Notes: generated by a model not told the origin, from the letters alone. DNA of 64,000 nucleotides from Apostichopus japonicus (GCF_037975245.1 NC_092569.1:27845668-27909667); one strand, 5' to 3'. Counted from the first letter of the stretch, positions 1-11,871 are shown. Numbers and translations are program-made.

Positions 1-171
1 GAGTTTTGTTTCCGATATTAGGCTTCAAATATTCATACATCGAACAAGGTATATCATCCGACACACTGTACATTTAAAATGGACTGAAAATGCCAATGTG
101 TTCTACAAAGTGTGTCTTGTAGAGTAACGTCTGAGATTGTAAGTGTTCACATCTTGAAATATATTACTTAC

Positions 172-344
172 TGTCCAACCTCCAGATGTAGTGTTATGAT
201 CACAGTATGTCTGAAATGGTTCCGGGTACTGGTCAGGTTTAATCAGGTATACACCGGATTTGGCGTTGGTAGAAGAGCATTGGTTAAGTACTTCATGACA
301 ATCCCTTGGATACTCCGGAGTTTGGAATAGAAAATACTGCAAAT
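172..344 (-). CDS. FREP unit 1: first fibrinogen-domain exon
   Basis: This is an exon of a secreted fibrinogen-related protein whose downstream exons lie left of the window. It reads PEYPRDC..., GVYLIKPD and GGWT, the canonical start of a fibrinogen C-terminal domain (A subdomain). On the minus strand a 'gctag' acceptor precedes the exon and a GTAAGT donor follows GGW-T. Length is 173 nt, identical to the matching exons of unit 2 (39962-40134) and unit 3 (57648-57820). It enters with two leftover bases, completing a codon started by the 31-nt microexon at 1228-1258. The copy is nearly identical to unit 3. Family assignment is firm; ligand and function are unknown. Confidence 0.85.
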
Positions 345-818
345 CTAGCACCAAGATAATGTAAAGAACAAGATGAGAACAAATCGTAAAGCTGTTGCAG
401 ATAGATTCCCATATGTAAACTTTTGATTTCAAGACAAATATAATATATATGCTACATTGCAATAGATTTGTTTAAACTACACAGTTAACATGACGTGGTA
501 AACTACCAAAAGAAAATGTATTCAATCATTTTCGGCTAATATTCATGGAGGCTAATATAAGCAAGTATATCTTTTTGAAATAAAAATCTAACGCAAAGAA
601 CTACCGTGATCACCATGGTCACAGAAGCAAGCATGATTAGTAATAGCTTTCCTCACCATGAGGGTATGCTTTGGACCTATTTTCACCTTATAACAATCTA
701 ACGTTCATCAGCACCGACCTGAGATTTGAAAGTGCTCAATTATTGAACGAGTCTGCAGTATACAAGATATAAACAAAGTGTGTGTTTTATCCCTTCTGTT
801 ACTATTACTTGCCATTTA

Positions 819-857
819 GCCTCTGAAGAAGATCCTGCTAGGATCGAAGGGTCAGGC
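819..857 (+). other. Hammerhead-ribozyme-like motif (Penelope-type terminal motif), copy 1
   Basis: The outer pair GCCT...AGGC encloses CTGAAGA (823-829, matching the hammerhead core CUGANGA), a perfect 6-bp stem GATCCT-gct-AGGATC, then GAAG where the core expects GAAA, then GTC. One extra A lies between core and stem. Penelope-like elements are known to carry minimal hammerhead motifs of this form. The GAAA to GAAG change would probably abolish cleavage. No reverse-transcriptase ORF lies nearby. Confidence 0.45.
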
Positions 858-1227
858 CAACTAACTTTGCACAAATGACTAACAAGTATATATACATATA
901 ATCGGAACTTCTCAATTGCTTGAAATAAACATTGACTAATGACTTGTATTTCTTTCAGTTTTATTATCGCTGAGTATCTACAATTTACCCCAATCAGCGC
1001 TAAAACTACTTCAATACACAGCACAAGGAAATTATTGAGAATTGTAAGTCATTATTTATCTTACAAATTGAAATAGGAGAAAGTACCACATATGAAGTAT
1101 ATACATCTAGATGGTTCCTTTCTAAATTAAACTTTTTCCGAACTATTATTTAGATAACAAATTTCTGTTAATTGGTTAGTTCTCGGTAGTTTATATTAAC
1201 CGTTACCCTTACAGAACGAAAACTTAC

Positions 1228-1258
1228 TTGAATCGTTGACTCTTGTGCTTGACGATAT
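1228..1258 (-). CDS. FREP unit 1: 31-nt microexon
   Basis: A minus-strand mini-exon lies between acceptor 'acctcag' and donor GTAAGT. It encodes ISSSTRVNDS plus one base, which completes the first codon of exon 172-344. Unit 2 has a different-sequence exon of exactly 31 nt in the same relative position (40738-40768), and unit 3 has the same one (58711-58741). Equal length, conserved phase and canonical splice sites in diverged paralogues argue that it is real. It would lie just after the signal peptide in the mature N terminus. Confidence 0.7.
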
Positions 1259-3282
1259 CTGAGGTAACAAAAAATTGTAGGGAATGTACGATTAATTAAA
1301 ATACATTATATAGAAACAATATCGAGTTAAGAAGGTTGTAAGAAGAGCAATGTATCACAAAATACAGGACCAACGCCAATCTATTACACCTTCACTTTAA
1401 CAGATCCTATCATTTTAAGTTTAAATATACAGAACAGAATTTTATAGCTCATTAAAATAAAATCTGATTTCGCTTTTGATTCAAATAAATGAACAATTTC
1501 CAACTTGTAAATTATTATAGAAAAAGGTAATAAGAACGGAAAGAAAATTTCACAATCTAAATTCTAAGCAGTACTAGAATATTTCGCAATCTTAATATTT
1601 ATTTAACATTGATTTAACTGATGATAGGCATAGCTAATATTAAAAGTAGGTTTTATTGAATAACTTTAATTGTTTGAAAATATGATCATATGTCTTCTTA
1701 TTCTTATTACTATACATAAAACAAACATAAGTCACCATACACTAACTTAATTAAAGGATCATAACAACGATAAGCAGATGAGGGTAATAATTCCCTGTGC
1801 AGTATACTAATCGAAATGTGAATGACATATTATCTGAGAAAGCGAAAAGAAAACTTACAATATACTTTTGAAAGAAAATTAAGAGTACAAACATCAGCGT
1901 ATCCGATTGTACATTTTCCCGCATAATATTTTTTTGGCAGTAATGAATGTTGTTCAATGTAGGTGTGTTGTGAATTATAAACAAAAATAATTGATATAGT
2001 TAAGCTTTTATCAATATAAAAAACCCTTGATAACCGCCAAAGTTGTTTAGCACGCTCCCAAGTTGCATAATATTGACCAAAAGCGGTAATTTTTACATTT
2101 TTACCCTTTCGCATACTAAGAACATCTCTTAAAAACGGTGATTTTAGGATGTATGACGTTTTGAAATGTGTTCGTGTCCCTCATACGCTTCCGTAACCTA
2201 CTACTTCTAATGAAAGGGTATATATTATGCTGAAACGATGTAATTCAAAGTTTACCATTTTCTGTTTGGAAATTTAAATAAAATCAAATTAAATTATTGC
2301 AGAAATCTTGAACTATGTGCAAACGTATTCTAGTTAAAATATTCATCAAACTGTATTATATTTTTACAATGAGACACTTTATTCTGTCCTTCTTGAAAAG
2401 AAATGAAGGAAATTCATGATCCGTAAACTTTGATCTCCTAGTGGTACGTACAAGCTACTTGATTGACTTAGACAAGCATCAACAACACTTTTTTGTCTTC
2501 AATATCACAAAACACGTTTACGTTTTACGCCCCAGCTACTGAACATTCGTTCGCCTGAAAGTTACAACTGTATAACATGTAAGTACGACATTTGTTGTTA
2601 ACTCCAACAAACTTTTGCGACAGCAACTTTTTGCTTTATCATAGAAAATATGTCGATATTTCTAGAAATATTGTACTCAAAACGTTTGCAATAATTAAGG
2701 CTTTTAATGTGCCCACATTATGCAGAGTTATCTGTAACCTACAAAAACATGGTTAAAATCATACATTATATTTTTAGAAATTAAAAAAAAAACAAGTTTA
2801 AGTTCGGAGTAAAAAATATTTGGGCAAAGCCTAATACTTGATGGGAACTTTAGTTCCCTCCTAGTTATTTGTTTCAATTAATCTAAACTTAATAAGCTAA
2901 ACTAACAATAAGGATGAAAATCTTTAAAGCACATGTGATGGAACGATTGCAAACTTTTTACGAAAAATGCTAATAATGACGATTCACGCTCATTCAAAAA
3001 ACCTCATGTATAGCAAAATACAAGTTAGCGTATCCATAACGAAAACTTTTTTTGATTACCCTTTGTGCACATCAAAAGCGGATACTCTTTCGGCAACTTT
3101 ACGTTTACTGTATCTATTTAAGATATGAAACCATTCTTGAACGCCCCAGAACATCCCCGTGAACCCAGCTCCCATGAAAACACATCCTTGTTCATAACAG
3201 AACGTGCATGGATATTTTTTCTTACCTATGGTTGGCGTAATTCTCTGAAGTATCCTAAGTCAAGGATAACACATAATATCAT

Positions 3283-5260
3283 GCAAGGAAGAAACGAGGA
3301 AATGATGGATACAACCCTGTCTTGTCGACAACGTGGCAAAAAAGTTCTGAATCCTAAATTATAACATTTCTACAGTTTTGTTCTTTTAAAAAAAAAAACA
3401 GAATCAGGAACTTTACAACGGAAACGCACAGCGAGAAGGCATACGCATTTATTTATTGTTTTGTCTGGGATGATTGAGTAATGTTAATAAACAAGTCTGT
3501 TTTACTATTCTCCTTTTTCTTGACATTGGTTTGGTACAATAAAAAAAAATCTTAGCATGAATCTTTTTTCATTATTGTGGGTTAGTATACGATCTTCCTG
3601 GTGCATATGCAAAATTTCAAAACTAACAACGTTTCACATTGACTTTTTTATTATACTTTATTCTTAATATCTTATCATTTTTCATAACATTAAGGTTATA
3701 ATTTTCGTACTTTATTTTTATTTTTAATGCGGTGTTTCGTGCAACTTCTTACAAATATGTTGGATATTAGAATATCTAAAGTTAGTTGATGAATATTACA
3801 TTGACATGCGTCAAAATCATCCATATGATAAACGCACATGACCGAATCGAACATATTATTAACAGGTGCATGTGTAATACGATGCAATGACCGCCAGAGG
3901 GAAAGCAAAACATTAGAGAACAAACAGTGTTACCTTAACCCGCAAAAATAGTAAGGGGAATGATTGAAATTTAGGGGTTAATACATTCTAAGAAGGAACA
4001 TTAAGATTGATATTGCTTGGTCATGAAAAGAAAATTTCAAGACAAAATACAAAATTATTAAAATTTGTACATAAAAATGTTGGAGACGGGGTTACTTGGC
4101 TTACAAATATCGGTTGCCAAATTACCTGTATCAAATATAAGGTGTTTTGGGGTAGTTTGGCAAATACTTGTTGATCATTTTAAGATACATTCTGTTTCCT
4201 CTTGTGTATTTGCATGATGAACTGATCAATATATATTCGTACGAATGCCTACGGGGCTGTATTGAAGAGTGCGTTACATTAATGCGTTTACTGTGTTATG
4301 TTTTACAGATACCTGCCCAGCGAGCAAATTTCCAAGTTGTTGTCAGATATAAAGTATAATATTTAACATGTTAACACTTTTGTGAGCGAGAATTTGAAAG
4401 TGCTTGGAATGCTCTCATGTTAAATTGATCTGTTACTGTTTTTGTAGTTTAAAATTGATTTTTAAATGTTGCACACATAAACTGTTACAATACTAAAGTT
4501 TTCTTAGCTCGTTTTGAAGAAAAAAAAACTGTTCAGCCACATTGCTTAAGCTGTCCTATATATGTACAAGAATAACTTATCAATACATTATGTTGACATA
4601 CTAACGTCTTTGTATAGAAATTTTGTTTTTTTTTTCTCCATTATTGAATCCAACAGATTAATCATATCAGTATAAAGTTGTAAATCTAGCAAATTGGATA
4701 TCAAACTGATTCAAAAGTTTATTTATCATCTCCGTATGCATATTTGTTCTTTTAAAAAATCAAAAGCCCAACTTGATCTATTTTATCATTCTAGTTGGGC
4801 AGTCATTTTGACGGAGAGATAAATTTTGTATTCGGAAAATATGAATACTTTTATGAATTGACAGAACAAATTGTCATCGTGAAGAAATAACTTCGCAAGT
4901 TGTTTTATGATATTGTTACTTGTTCTGTACATTTTCATTTAAAACTTCATGCGATTGGTTCTTTGATAAACAAATGATTAGTTCACAAGTTAATCATAAA
5001 GTTATTTTTCTTAGCATAGGTTAATGGATACTTAATTTAATGTACGGTTTCGAGCCCATATGCTCGCGTTACAAGAACGTTTAGGTTTCTTGTCAACCAA
5101 TTTATAGAGGTTCTGTGAAATTACATCCAATTTGAAATTTTTTGACAATAAACCTTATCTAGACTCACTAAAAACAACACGATTTTGAATAATAGCCGTT
5201 CTCGTCCACGTGATCAAATGTTGTACGGAAACATTTTCAATATTTTTAATTACAGACTTT
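3283..5260. repeat. About 2-kb tandem unit A1 (intron of FREP unit 1)
   Basis: The unit begins at GCAAGGAAG and recurs at 5261. Shared landmarks include GAACTTTACAACGGAAACGC, TTGACGGAGAGATAAAT and TTAATCATA. The units are clearly homologous but diverged. No long open frame is present. Related units sit at 61369-63434 and from 63435 onward. Confidence 0.8.
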
Positions 5261-7070
5261 GCAAGGAAGAACGAGAAAATGATAACTACAAGCCTGTCTT
5301 GTCGACAACGGGGCAAGAAAGCTCTAAATCATACATGATAACATTTCTACAGTTTTGTTCTTTTGAAAAACAAAAACATGAACTTTACAACGGAAACGCA
5401 CAGTGAGAAGATATATACATTTATTTATGTTTTTGTCTGGGATGATTGAGTAATGTTAATAATCAAGTTTTTGGTACTGCTCTCCTTTTTCTTGACATTG
5501 GTTTGGTACAACTTTAAACAAAAAACATTTTAGCATTATTTTTTTTTATTGTCAGTTAGACTCTCTTTCTGATGCTTCAGGAAAATCTTCAAAACTAAGA
5601 ACTTTTCACATTTTTTTTATTATACTTTATTCTCTATTTCCTATCGCTTTTCATAACATTTAGTCTTTAATTGTCGTACTTTATATTTATTTTCATTTTT
5701 ATAGCAGCGTTTCGTGCAAACTTATAACAAATATGATGAATATTTGAATATTTATATTTATTTGATGATTATTACATTGACATGCGTGAAAAATCATCCC
5801 TATGATAAACGCACATGAAGAATCAAATATATTTTTAACAGATGCATGTGTAATACGCTGATATGACCGCCAGAGGGGAAACGACACATTGGAGAACAAA
5901 CAGTGTTACCTTAACCGGCAAAATCGTAAGGGGAACGATTGGAATTTAGGGGTTGATACATTTTAAGAAGGAACAAAAAGATTGACATTGCTTGGTCATT
6001 AAAATAAAGCTTCAAGACAAAATACATTATTATTAAGATAAACTTTTTGTACATAAAACTATTGGAGACGATTTTTCAGTATTATGCTAGTATAAAATGG
6101 TGTTATTTAGCTTTCAAATATCGGTTGCCAAATTACCTCTATCAAATATAAGGTGTTTTTGGGAAGTTTTGCAAATAATCGTTGATCTTTTTAAGCTAAA
6201 TTCTGCTTACTCTTGTATTTGGATGATAAACTGATCAATAGATATTCGCACGTACGTGCCTGTATTGAAAAGTGTTTTACATTAATGCGTTTATTGTGTT
6301 ATGTTCTACAGATACATGCCCGGCGAGTAAATGTCCAAGTTGTTGTCAGGTATATATTGTCATAACAAACATGTTAACACTTTTGCGAAAGCCAATTTGA
6401 AACTGCTTGGAATACTCTAATGTTGAATTGACTATTGCTGTTTTTGTAGTTTACAATTGATTGTTAAAAATTGCAAACAGAAATTGTTACAATACTGAGA
6501 GTTTTTTAATAAGTCTTGAAAAGGAAAGAAAAAACATTTCAGCTCTATTGCGTAAAGCTACCATTTCTATATACACGAAAAAAACATGAACATTTATGTT
6601 GACAAATTATGCGTCTGTGTATTAGGAATTATTACGAACATTACATCCCGCAGATTGACAACATCAGTGTAACGTTTTAAATATAGCAATTTGGATATTA
6701 AACGTATTTAAAAGTTCAATTAGCATTTCCGTATGCAAATTTGTTGTTTTGAAAAATTAAAAGCTGAACTTTATTCACTTGATCCTACTAGTTGGGCATT
6801 CATTTGACGGAGAGATAAATGTTGTATTCGGAAAATATGAATAGTTTTATGAATTGATGGAACAAATTGTCAACGTGAAGAATTAACTTCGTTGTGTTTT
6901 GAAATTGTAAGTTGCTTTATACATTCGCATTTTAAACTTCATGCTATATTTTCTTGATGAGCAAATGATTAGTTCACAAGTTAATCATACAGTTATTATA
7001 ATAGGTAAATAGATACTTTATCATATGTAGGGTTTCGAAACCCATATGCTCTCGTTGCAAAAAAACGATA
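5261..7070. repeat. About 2-kb tandem unit A2 (intron of FREP unit 1)
   Basis: This is the second copy of the unit starting at 3283, offset 1978 bp. Homology fades at about 7070, after CCCATATGCTCTCGTT. It contains a 38-nt plus-strand segment near 6312-6349 flanked by 'ctacag' and GTATAT. In one frame this reads TCPASKCPSCCQ. The equivalent segments in the other units have lost the GT donor. Confidence 0.75.
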
Positions 7071-7726
7071 AGGCTGTGCACTCAAGATGGACGCGAAACA
7101 TGTTGTATTTGAAACATAATTGTGTGAATTTTGGATATATTTAAGTTATAATATTTAGACATTTCAGTATGTATATGTATTTTGTATTTCAGGTGCTTTA
7201 AAGTTCTCCTCCAAACAGATTTGTGTTGATTGTAAATAGTTTAGCTTCTGCAAATGACATGTACAAGGTAGATGTTCTGCTTAGTAAACATTATGTTGTA
7301 GATTTTCTTTTTACGTGTTTGTTTTATTATCAAAACTCAATGATGCAGTTCCAAATTATGTATCAACAAAATGGGACAGAATGGACCGTACGAAAAAGGG
7401 GAGTGTTAGAGAATATATAATGACAAGATATTAAATGCAATAAGTAATATAGAGAGAAATTGCCCGATAACGCAAGTTTCAAAAAAGTTACAGTTGAATT
7501 GAGCCGATAGCTCACCAATCGTAATATTCTCTACAAACAATCGTGGGTAACAAGTCAGCGCAGTTAGACAGTTGTTTTATTTTATATGTAGAAAAAAGGT
7601 ACAGGTCCTTTTTGAAGCTGAAGTGAATGAAATACTGACACATTGTCAATTAGTGAAAGAAAATATACAAGTGAAAGTTTACTTTGAAGAAATGAGTTTG
7701 ATTTAAGTTATGTTTTAGAGACTTAC

Positions 7727-7798
7727 CCGAAAACCATTTAAGTTTAAAAGCAGCAACACAGCAAAGACGAAAATATATTTTCTTCGAAGTTCTGCCAT
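7727..7798 (-). CDS. FREP unit 1: signal-peptide exon
   Basis: ATG (7796-7798, with G at +4) opens 24 codons: a short charged start (MAELRRK), then a strongly hydrophobic core rich in V, F and L, ending NLNGFR directly at a GTAAGT donor in phase 0. That phase matches the 31-nt microexon at 1228-1258. The result would be a secreted N terminus of 24 residues followed by ISSSTRVNDS and the fibrinogen exon. The intron would be about 6.5 kb, close to the proposed intron in unit 2 (40769-47229). Sequence upstream of the ATG resembles that upstream of the unit 2 exon. Linkage to the downstream exons is inferred from phase and synteny. Confidence 0.6.
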
Positions 7799-9839
7799 CG
7801 ATCCAAAATGAAAAAGAGTAATTTGCACGAAATAAAGGAGAGACTTGCTGACCTTCTGAGACAGTTAAAGAAGTAATGAACGTGAAATCGTTACCAAAGG
7901 AAAGACCTTCATACGTACGGATGTCCATTAAAACCATGTAATTTAACAGCTGGTCACAATCTATGTTATGCAATCTAGTGTGTCCCATATCGACATCTGT
8001 TATATTATGTAAGTAGCATTATTATTACAGGATAAACATGTGCATTATATTTGACTTAGAAGCTCTTTTATCTCGAATTCTTAGTTAGAATGGAAAAACT
8101 CGCAATGCAAGCACAAGGAAAGGATAAAAATGGTTGTGTACATCTCACACAATATGTGACAACTTATCTGTATTTTGAATCATTTCTGAATTATATGACT
8201 TTAATCTCATTGTCTTGAGTTTGCCAAATATGTTTACGAGTTAAATAAATAATAAGTCAAATATGGAAGGTTAATGATAAGCACTAAAAACTGTGTTTGT
8301 TCGTCGTTTAAACCTTTCTACTGATATGGGACATTATGTATGCAAAGGACGTTCACAGCGTATTAAAATGCTTTAACATCAAATCGCTTGGACTCGTGAC
8401 ATATCAATATCAAACAGCACCTTTTGAATATTAGACGAATCACAGAAATAGTAAGTTAGACTGGCCTACCAGTGAATCGAGTTATTATGTTTTACGATGT
8501 GGTTTTGTTTGTATATACTAGGAAGTTCAAAATAAACAATAGTTTGGTTAAAACAAAAACAATAATATTGTTTTTCCAACCGATGATCATGGCTCGCACA
8601 GTAGAGTACTGTTCATGTCCTGTAACATTTGTTTTGAGCCCAAAGTAGTAATAACTGATTGATACACGGTTGTGGGACATACGAGTAGTTCCTGTGCCAA
8701 CCACTGGATGCGAGTTCTTTAATACGCGATTCTAAAATGAAGTCATATCTAGTCGTTTTATGCTATAGGTAGGCCTATGGGTATACCGGAACATGACCTT
8801 TCTTTGTTCTCGGCATGACGAATTGACGTTATTTAAAGAGATTTGTGAACTGGAATCAAACGGTACCGTACCTACTTAACTTCAAACACATAGCTAGTAC
8901 AGTAACTACGGGTGCCACCTGTGACACATGTTACCGTTTTTCTTTGTGTTCGTAACACGGTAACATGTGTTATAGGTGACACCAGTAGTTACTTTTACTA
9001 GTTATATGTATCGGTTGGTTTTCCACATATTAGTTTATTATTTGTTACAATATCACGCATGCAGTAAATTGTTCAAATGATACAATTCACTTTAAATGAT
9101 CATGATGAGGGACTACCCATTCAATACGCAATTTAAATATAAACATCATGACATCTATTATGATTTCAAAGTACCTTAACTGCTTTAACTTTACAAAATC
9201 ATTTACAAGGTAATGACTTATATTTACCTTGCTGGTACGTATAAGCTACTATATGCTTATCAACGCGGCTGGGAACTTACGATACTTAACGGAATCTGAT
9301 TGACGTATAAACCGTATGATATCACGTGCTTGAGCCACGTAGCACTGTTCCACGTGTTCGACATGATAACATCACAAGGAATTACAAGTTGTATTATGAC
9401 GAATCGTGGCTGGATTGCAATGAGACAAAGGCATATTATCAGACGTTATTATCTGTGCCAAGAAATCGGAGTTCATACTTCTTGTGTTAAAGCATTTACA
9501 TACCCCCTTCATATAACCTAGTAGAGGTATATCACCTAGATGTGATTACAGGATTGCCTTCGGAATGTGGTGACAGAGGATCAGAGTGAAGTATCATATA
9601 AGCCTACTAAAAGAGATTACATTCAAGTTTACTGTGTAAGACAAAAGTTTTGACACTGGACTAAAATGTTTACTGGTAGTAAGAATTAACCGAATGGTTG
9701 TACTCGCATATATGCCGTGAGTTACACTGAATGGTATCGATGGGTGTATAGTACATGAAGATTTGGTCAAAATGATACAAAGATATGTCTTTAGAATCTC
9801 TAATTATAATATTACATCGAGGAAGTAGGCGGTCTCAAC
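7799..9839. other. Upstream flank of FREP unit 1; no gene seen
   Basis: This is sequence upstream (minus-strand sense) of the signal exon. A block around 7905-7935 (GGATGTCCATTAA followed by CCAT) recurs at about 47405-47430 upstream of the unit 2 signal exon, suggesting shared promoter-proximal DNA. The stretch also holds a hairpin at 8901-8993. Scattered similarity to 49.9-50.6 kb (for example ACATCACAAGGAA) shows that this spacer is duplicated. I see no convincing coding exon. Confidence 0.5.
8901..8993. repeat. Imperfect inverted repeat (long hairpin)
   Basis: Arms 8901-8936 and 8958-8993 are 36 nt each and complementary except for about four positions. They share AGTAACTAC at the outer ends and ACACATGTTACCG at the loop side, with a loop of about 21 nt. 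Weaker complementarity continues outward. This could be a foldback element or a transcribed hairpin. Confidence 0.75.
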
Positions 9840-10450
9840 GACAATCACTGTGACATATCGGAGAGCCATCACATCATACTTATAAATGATAAGCGTTTAT
9901 TCAAACAAATTTCTAGCAATATTTAAGAAAATTTGTCAATAATATCTCATTGTCGGAATATTATTTAATTTCTCTCGTGTAGTTCACCATTTTCTCCCAT
10001 TCCGTCTAAGTGTTTTTTTACGGTCATAACCATTATTGTTGCTGACATCTTTCTCGATCAATATAAAGAAATACCATTCCAAAGATCACTTTGAATTACT
10101 GCTAGCAATTTGGAAATAAAATATTCGGCGCCCCATACTGCTTGCGAATTCCTGTCACCGGACATATCGATTTTCCCCGATACTAGGATATAAAAATGAA
10201 TATTCATGCATATTTGTCTATTACAAATCAAGTATAAGTGAATAAAGATCTTTTGATTTCAAGTGTCGTATACGCCACCTTTGTATATATACTAATGAAG
10301 TTGTACACTGATGAGTGGGATTGAGATACGTTAGGAATATGGAATATTGGAAATGGTTCTGTTAAAGTTCTAAAACAAAATATAATTGGAAGAGCCCCTC
10401 TATTCGATTTTGGAGGGTATATGGATCGGGGGAACACCTTTACATCATAT
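9840..10450. repeat. Inter-gene spacer, left part (paralogue of about 50.6-51.5 kb)
   Basis: The segment is similar to 50640-51540, sharing for example CTTATAA-TGATAA, TTTATTCAA and TTGGAAGAGCCCC. It ends where the LINE block begins. No gene is seen. The homology continues on the far side of the LINE at 14970. Confidence 0.6.
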
Positions 10451-10540
10451 ACTGAACGGACTGAACGGACTGAACGGACTGAAAGGACTGAACGGACTGA
10501 ACGGACTGAACGGACTGAACGGACTGAACGGACTGAACGG
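10451..10540. repeat. Ten copies of a 9-bp repeat (ACTGAACGG)
   Basis: Exactly 90 bp made of ten 9-bp units, with one variant unit (ACTGAAAGG). It lies at the 5' boundary of the LINE and is absent from the paralogous empty site near 51530. It probably arrived with the LINE as 5'-UTR repeats, or arose at the insertion. Confidence 0.9.
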
Positions 10541-10775
10541 TTGAGACTGTAAGACGTGTCTCATCTGTTCAACATTTTTTCAACGTTATTTAATCGTTAC
10601 GAAAGTTTGATACTGGGTAAATTAACTCAAAACCTTTACGTGGCCTTATATGACGGCTTGGAATTGCCAATTTTTATGGACAAACGCTTAACTGTCTTAT
10701 TTTTTACCCTTAAACAAATCTGTGTGAGTAGTTGCTACGGCGACTAACGCCGCTGAGGTATGCGATAGTGCTAGA

Positions 10776-11861
10776 ATGGATTCCGCGAAATCGGCTCCAG
10801 TCAATCTGAAGGAGAACAGTGTTAGAGTGTTTGATAAAGGCTATAGCTACACGGACTTAGTAAAATCGATTCACGCTGATGTCGGGAACCAAAGAATAAT
10901 AGGTTGCGTCAAAACGTCTGGACAATGGATTGTTACTTTGAAGAATGGAGCCGATGCTGAACTGATCCAAGAAACCGGATTAGAAATTAAAGGAGAATAT
11001 AGTAATGTTGTCGGTGTAGAGAAAACGATATTAACAGTAAGCCGATACGGTATTCCAAGCTATATCGAGGATGTCGAACTCTCGTCGAAACTTGAAGGAT
11101 ATGGCTGCTTGGTGAAAACAGACTGGACAAGGAATCACTACGAGGAGTTCCCAGAGATTGAAAACGGCATTCGATACGCGAGAGTGCAGATGCCAACCAA
11201 CGCTAAAAGCCTACCGTACGCAGTGACTATTGACAACATACACATGAGAGTCAAGCATAATGACCAAATCAAGGTATGTAATAACTGCCTGAGTGAGAAA
11301 CACACGATGAAGGAATGCCCGAAATACATTTGCCGACTTTGCGGAAAACAAGGACACGCAGCAAGGCGTTGCCCGAAAGTGAAGTGCTTTCGATGTCAAC
11401 AGTTCGGACACAAAAGCTTTGATTGTACGGAAGAAGTTGACCCAAATGAAAATGATCTGGATGCACAAGATACAATGGAAACTTACAGTGAGACACCAGA
11501 CAATGCTGAGAAACCAACAGAGGACAACGTTGCTGAAGGCCCTTCATCTCTGCCTACCAACACCCAGCCACAGCAGAAACCACCGAAATCTCCCAAGAAA
11601 GCGAAGGCTACGACCACAGCGACCAAGAAAAATCCCACTGACGAAGCGCAGAAAACCCGACTACAAAGACCAACAGAACGTAAAATCCAACCAGGAAGTA
11701 TTGGAGACACCACTGAAACTGTAAATGACTCTATGGCACACCTTAAAAGGCATATTTCTTTGGATGAAGACAACTTCATTTTTGTAAGACATAAGAAGAA
11801 AACACCAACACCAAATCTTAGCAAGGCAAGAACCGTAAGAAGCAAAAATAATCAAACCTGA
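10776..11861 (+). CDS. LINE ORF1: zinc-knuckle RNA-binding protein
   Basis: An intact 361-residue ORF. Three CCHC knuckles of the form CX2CX4HX4C lie in a row at about residues 168-215 (CNNC...H...C, CRLC...H...C, CFRC...H...C). They follow an N-terminal region of about 160 residues that is probably an RRM-like nucleic-acid-binding fold. A Lys/Thr/Pro-rich low-complexity tail follows. This is typical of ORF1 proteins that coat LINE RNA. The start codon is the ATG after GATAGTGCTAGA. ORF2 begins about ten bases after its stop, a spacing common in bicistronic LINEs. ORF1 remains open although ORF2 is broken. Confidence 0.85.
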   Translation: MDSAKSAPVNLKENSVRVFDKGYSYTDLVKSIHADVGNQRIIGCVKTSGQWIVTLKNGADAELIQETGLEIKGEYSNVVGVEKTILTVSRYGIPSYIEDVELSSKLEGYGCLVKTDWTRNHYEEFPEIENGIRYARVQMPTNAKSLPYAVTIDNIHMRVKHNDQIKVCNNCLSEKHTMKECPKYICRLCGKQGHAARRCPKVKCFRCQQFGHKSFDCTEEVDPNENDLDAQDTMETYSETPDNAEKPTEDNVAEGPSSLPTNTQPQQKPPKSPKKAKATTTATKKNPTDEAQKTRLQRPTERKIQPGSIGDTTETVNDSMAHLKRHISLDEDNFIFVRHKKKTPTPNLSKARTVRSKNNQT

Positions 11862-11871
11862 CTTCTATATC

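Larger units (their letters stand above)
1..7070. repeat. Left copy of a segmental duplication (partner 57477-64000)
   Basis: Positions 1-3282 match 57477-60769 almost base for base; I count about six differences in the first 480 bp. The match continues through intron 1 of the FREP gene. At 3283 the left copy lacks the sequence at 60770-61368, about 600 bp, and then resumes similarity. The pair could be a recent tandem duplication or two haplotypes placed in one contig. Apart from the exons listed and a ribozyme-like motif at 819-857, I see no other gene in 345-7070. Confidence 0.9.

Noticed and set aside
1830-2114. Minus-strand frame, and within it MRENVQSDTLMFVLLIFF before a GTAAG donor, as the FREP signal exon
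   Set aside because: The near-identical copy at 59.35 kb has a stop in this frame, and the exon at 7727-7798 has a better signal peptide, start context and synteny with unit 2.
3125-3364. 79-codon plus-strand ORF in the left duplicated copy
   Set aside because: The right copy (60610-60798) diverges after residue 56 because of the deletion at 3283, and no domain or splice context supports coding.
10987-11855. Several minus-strand and alternative-frame ORFs over the LINE ORF1
   Set aside because: They are shadows of the zinc-knuckle ORF, which carries the recognisable domains.
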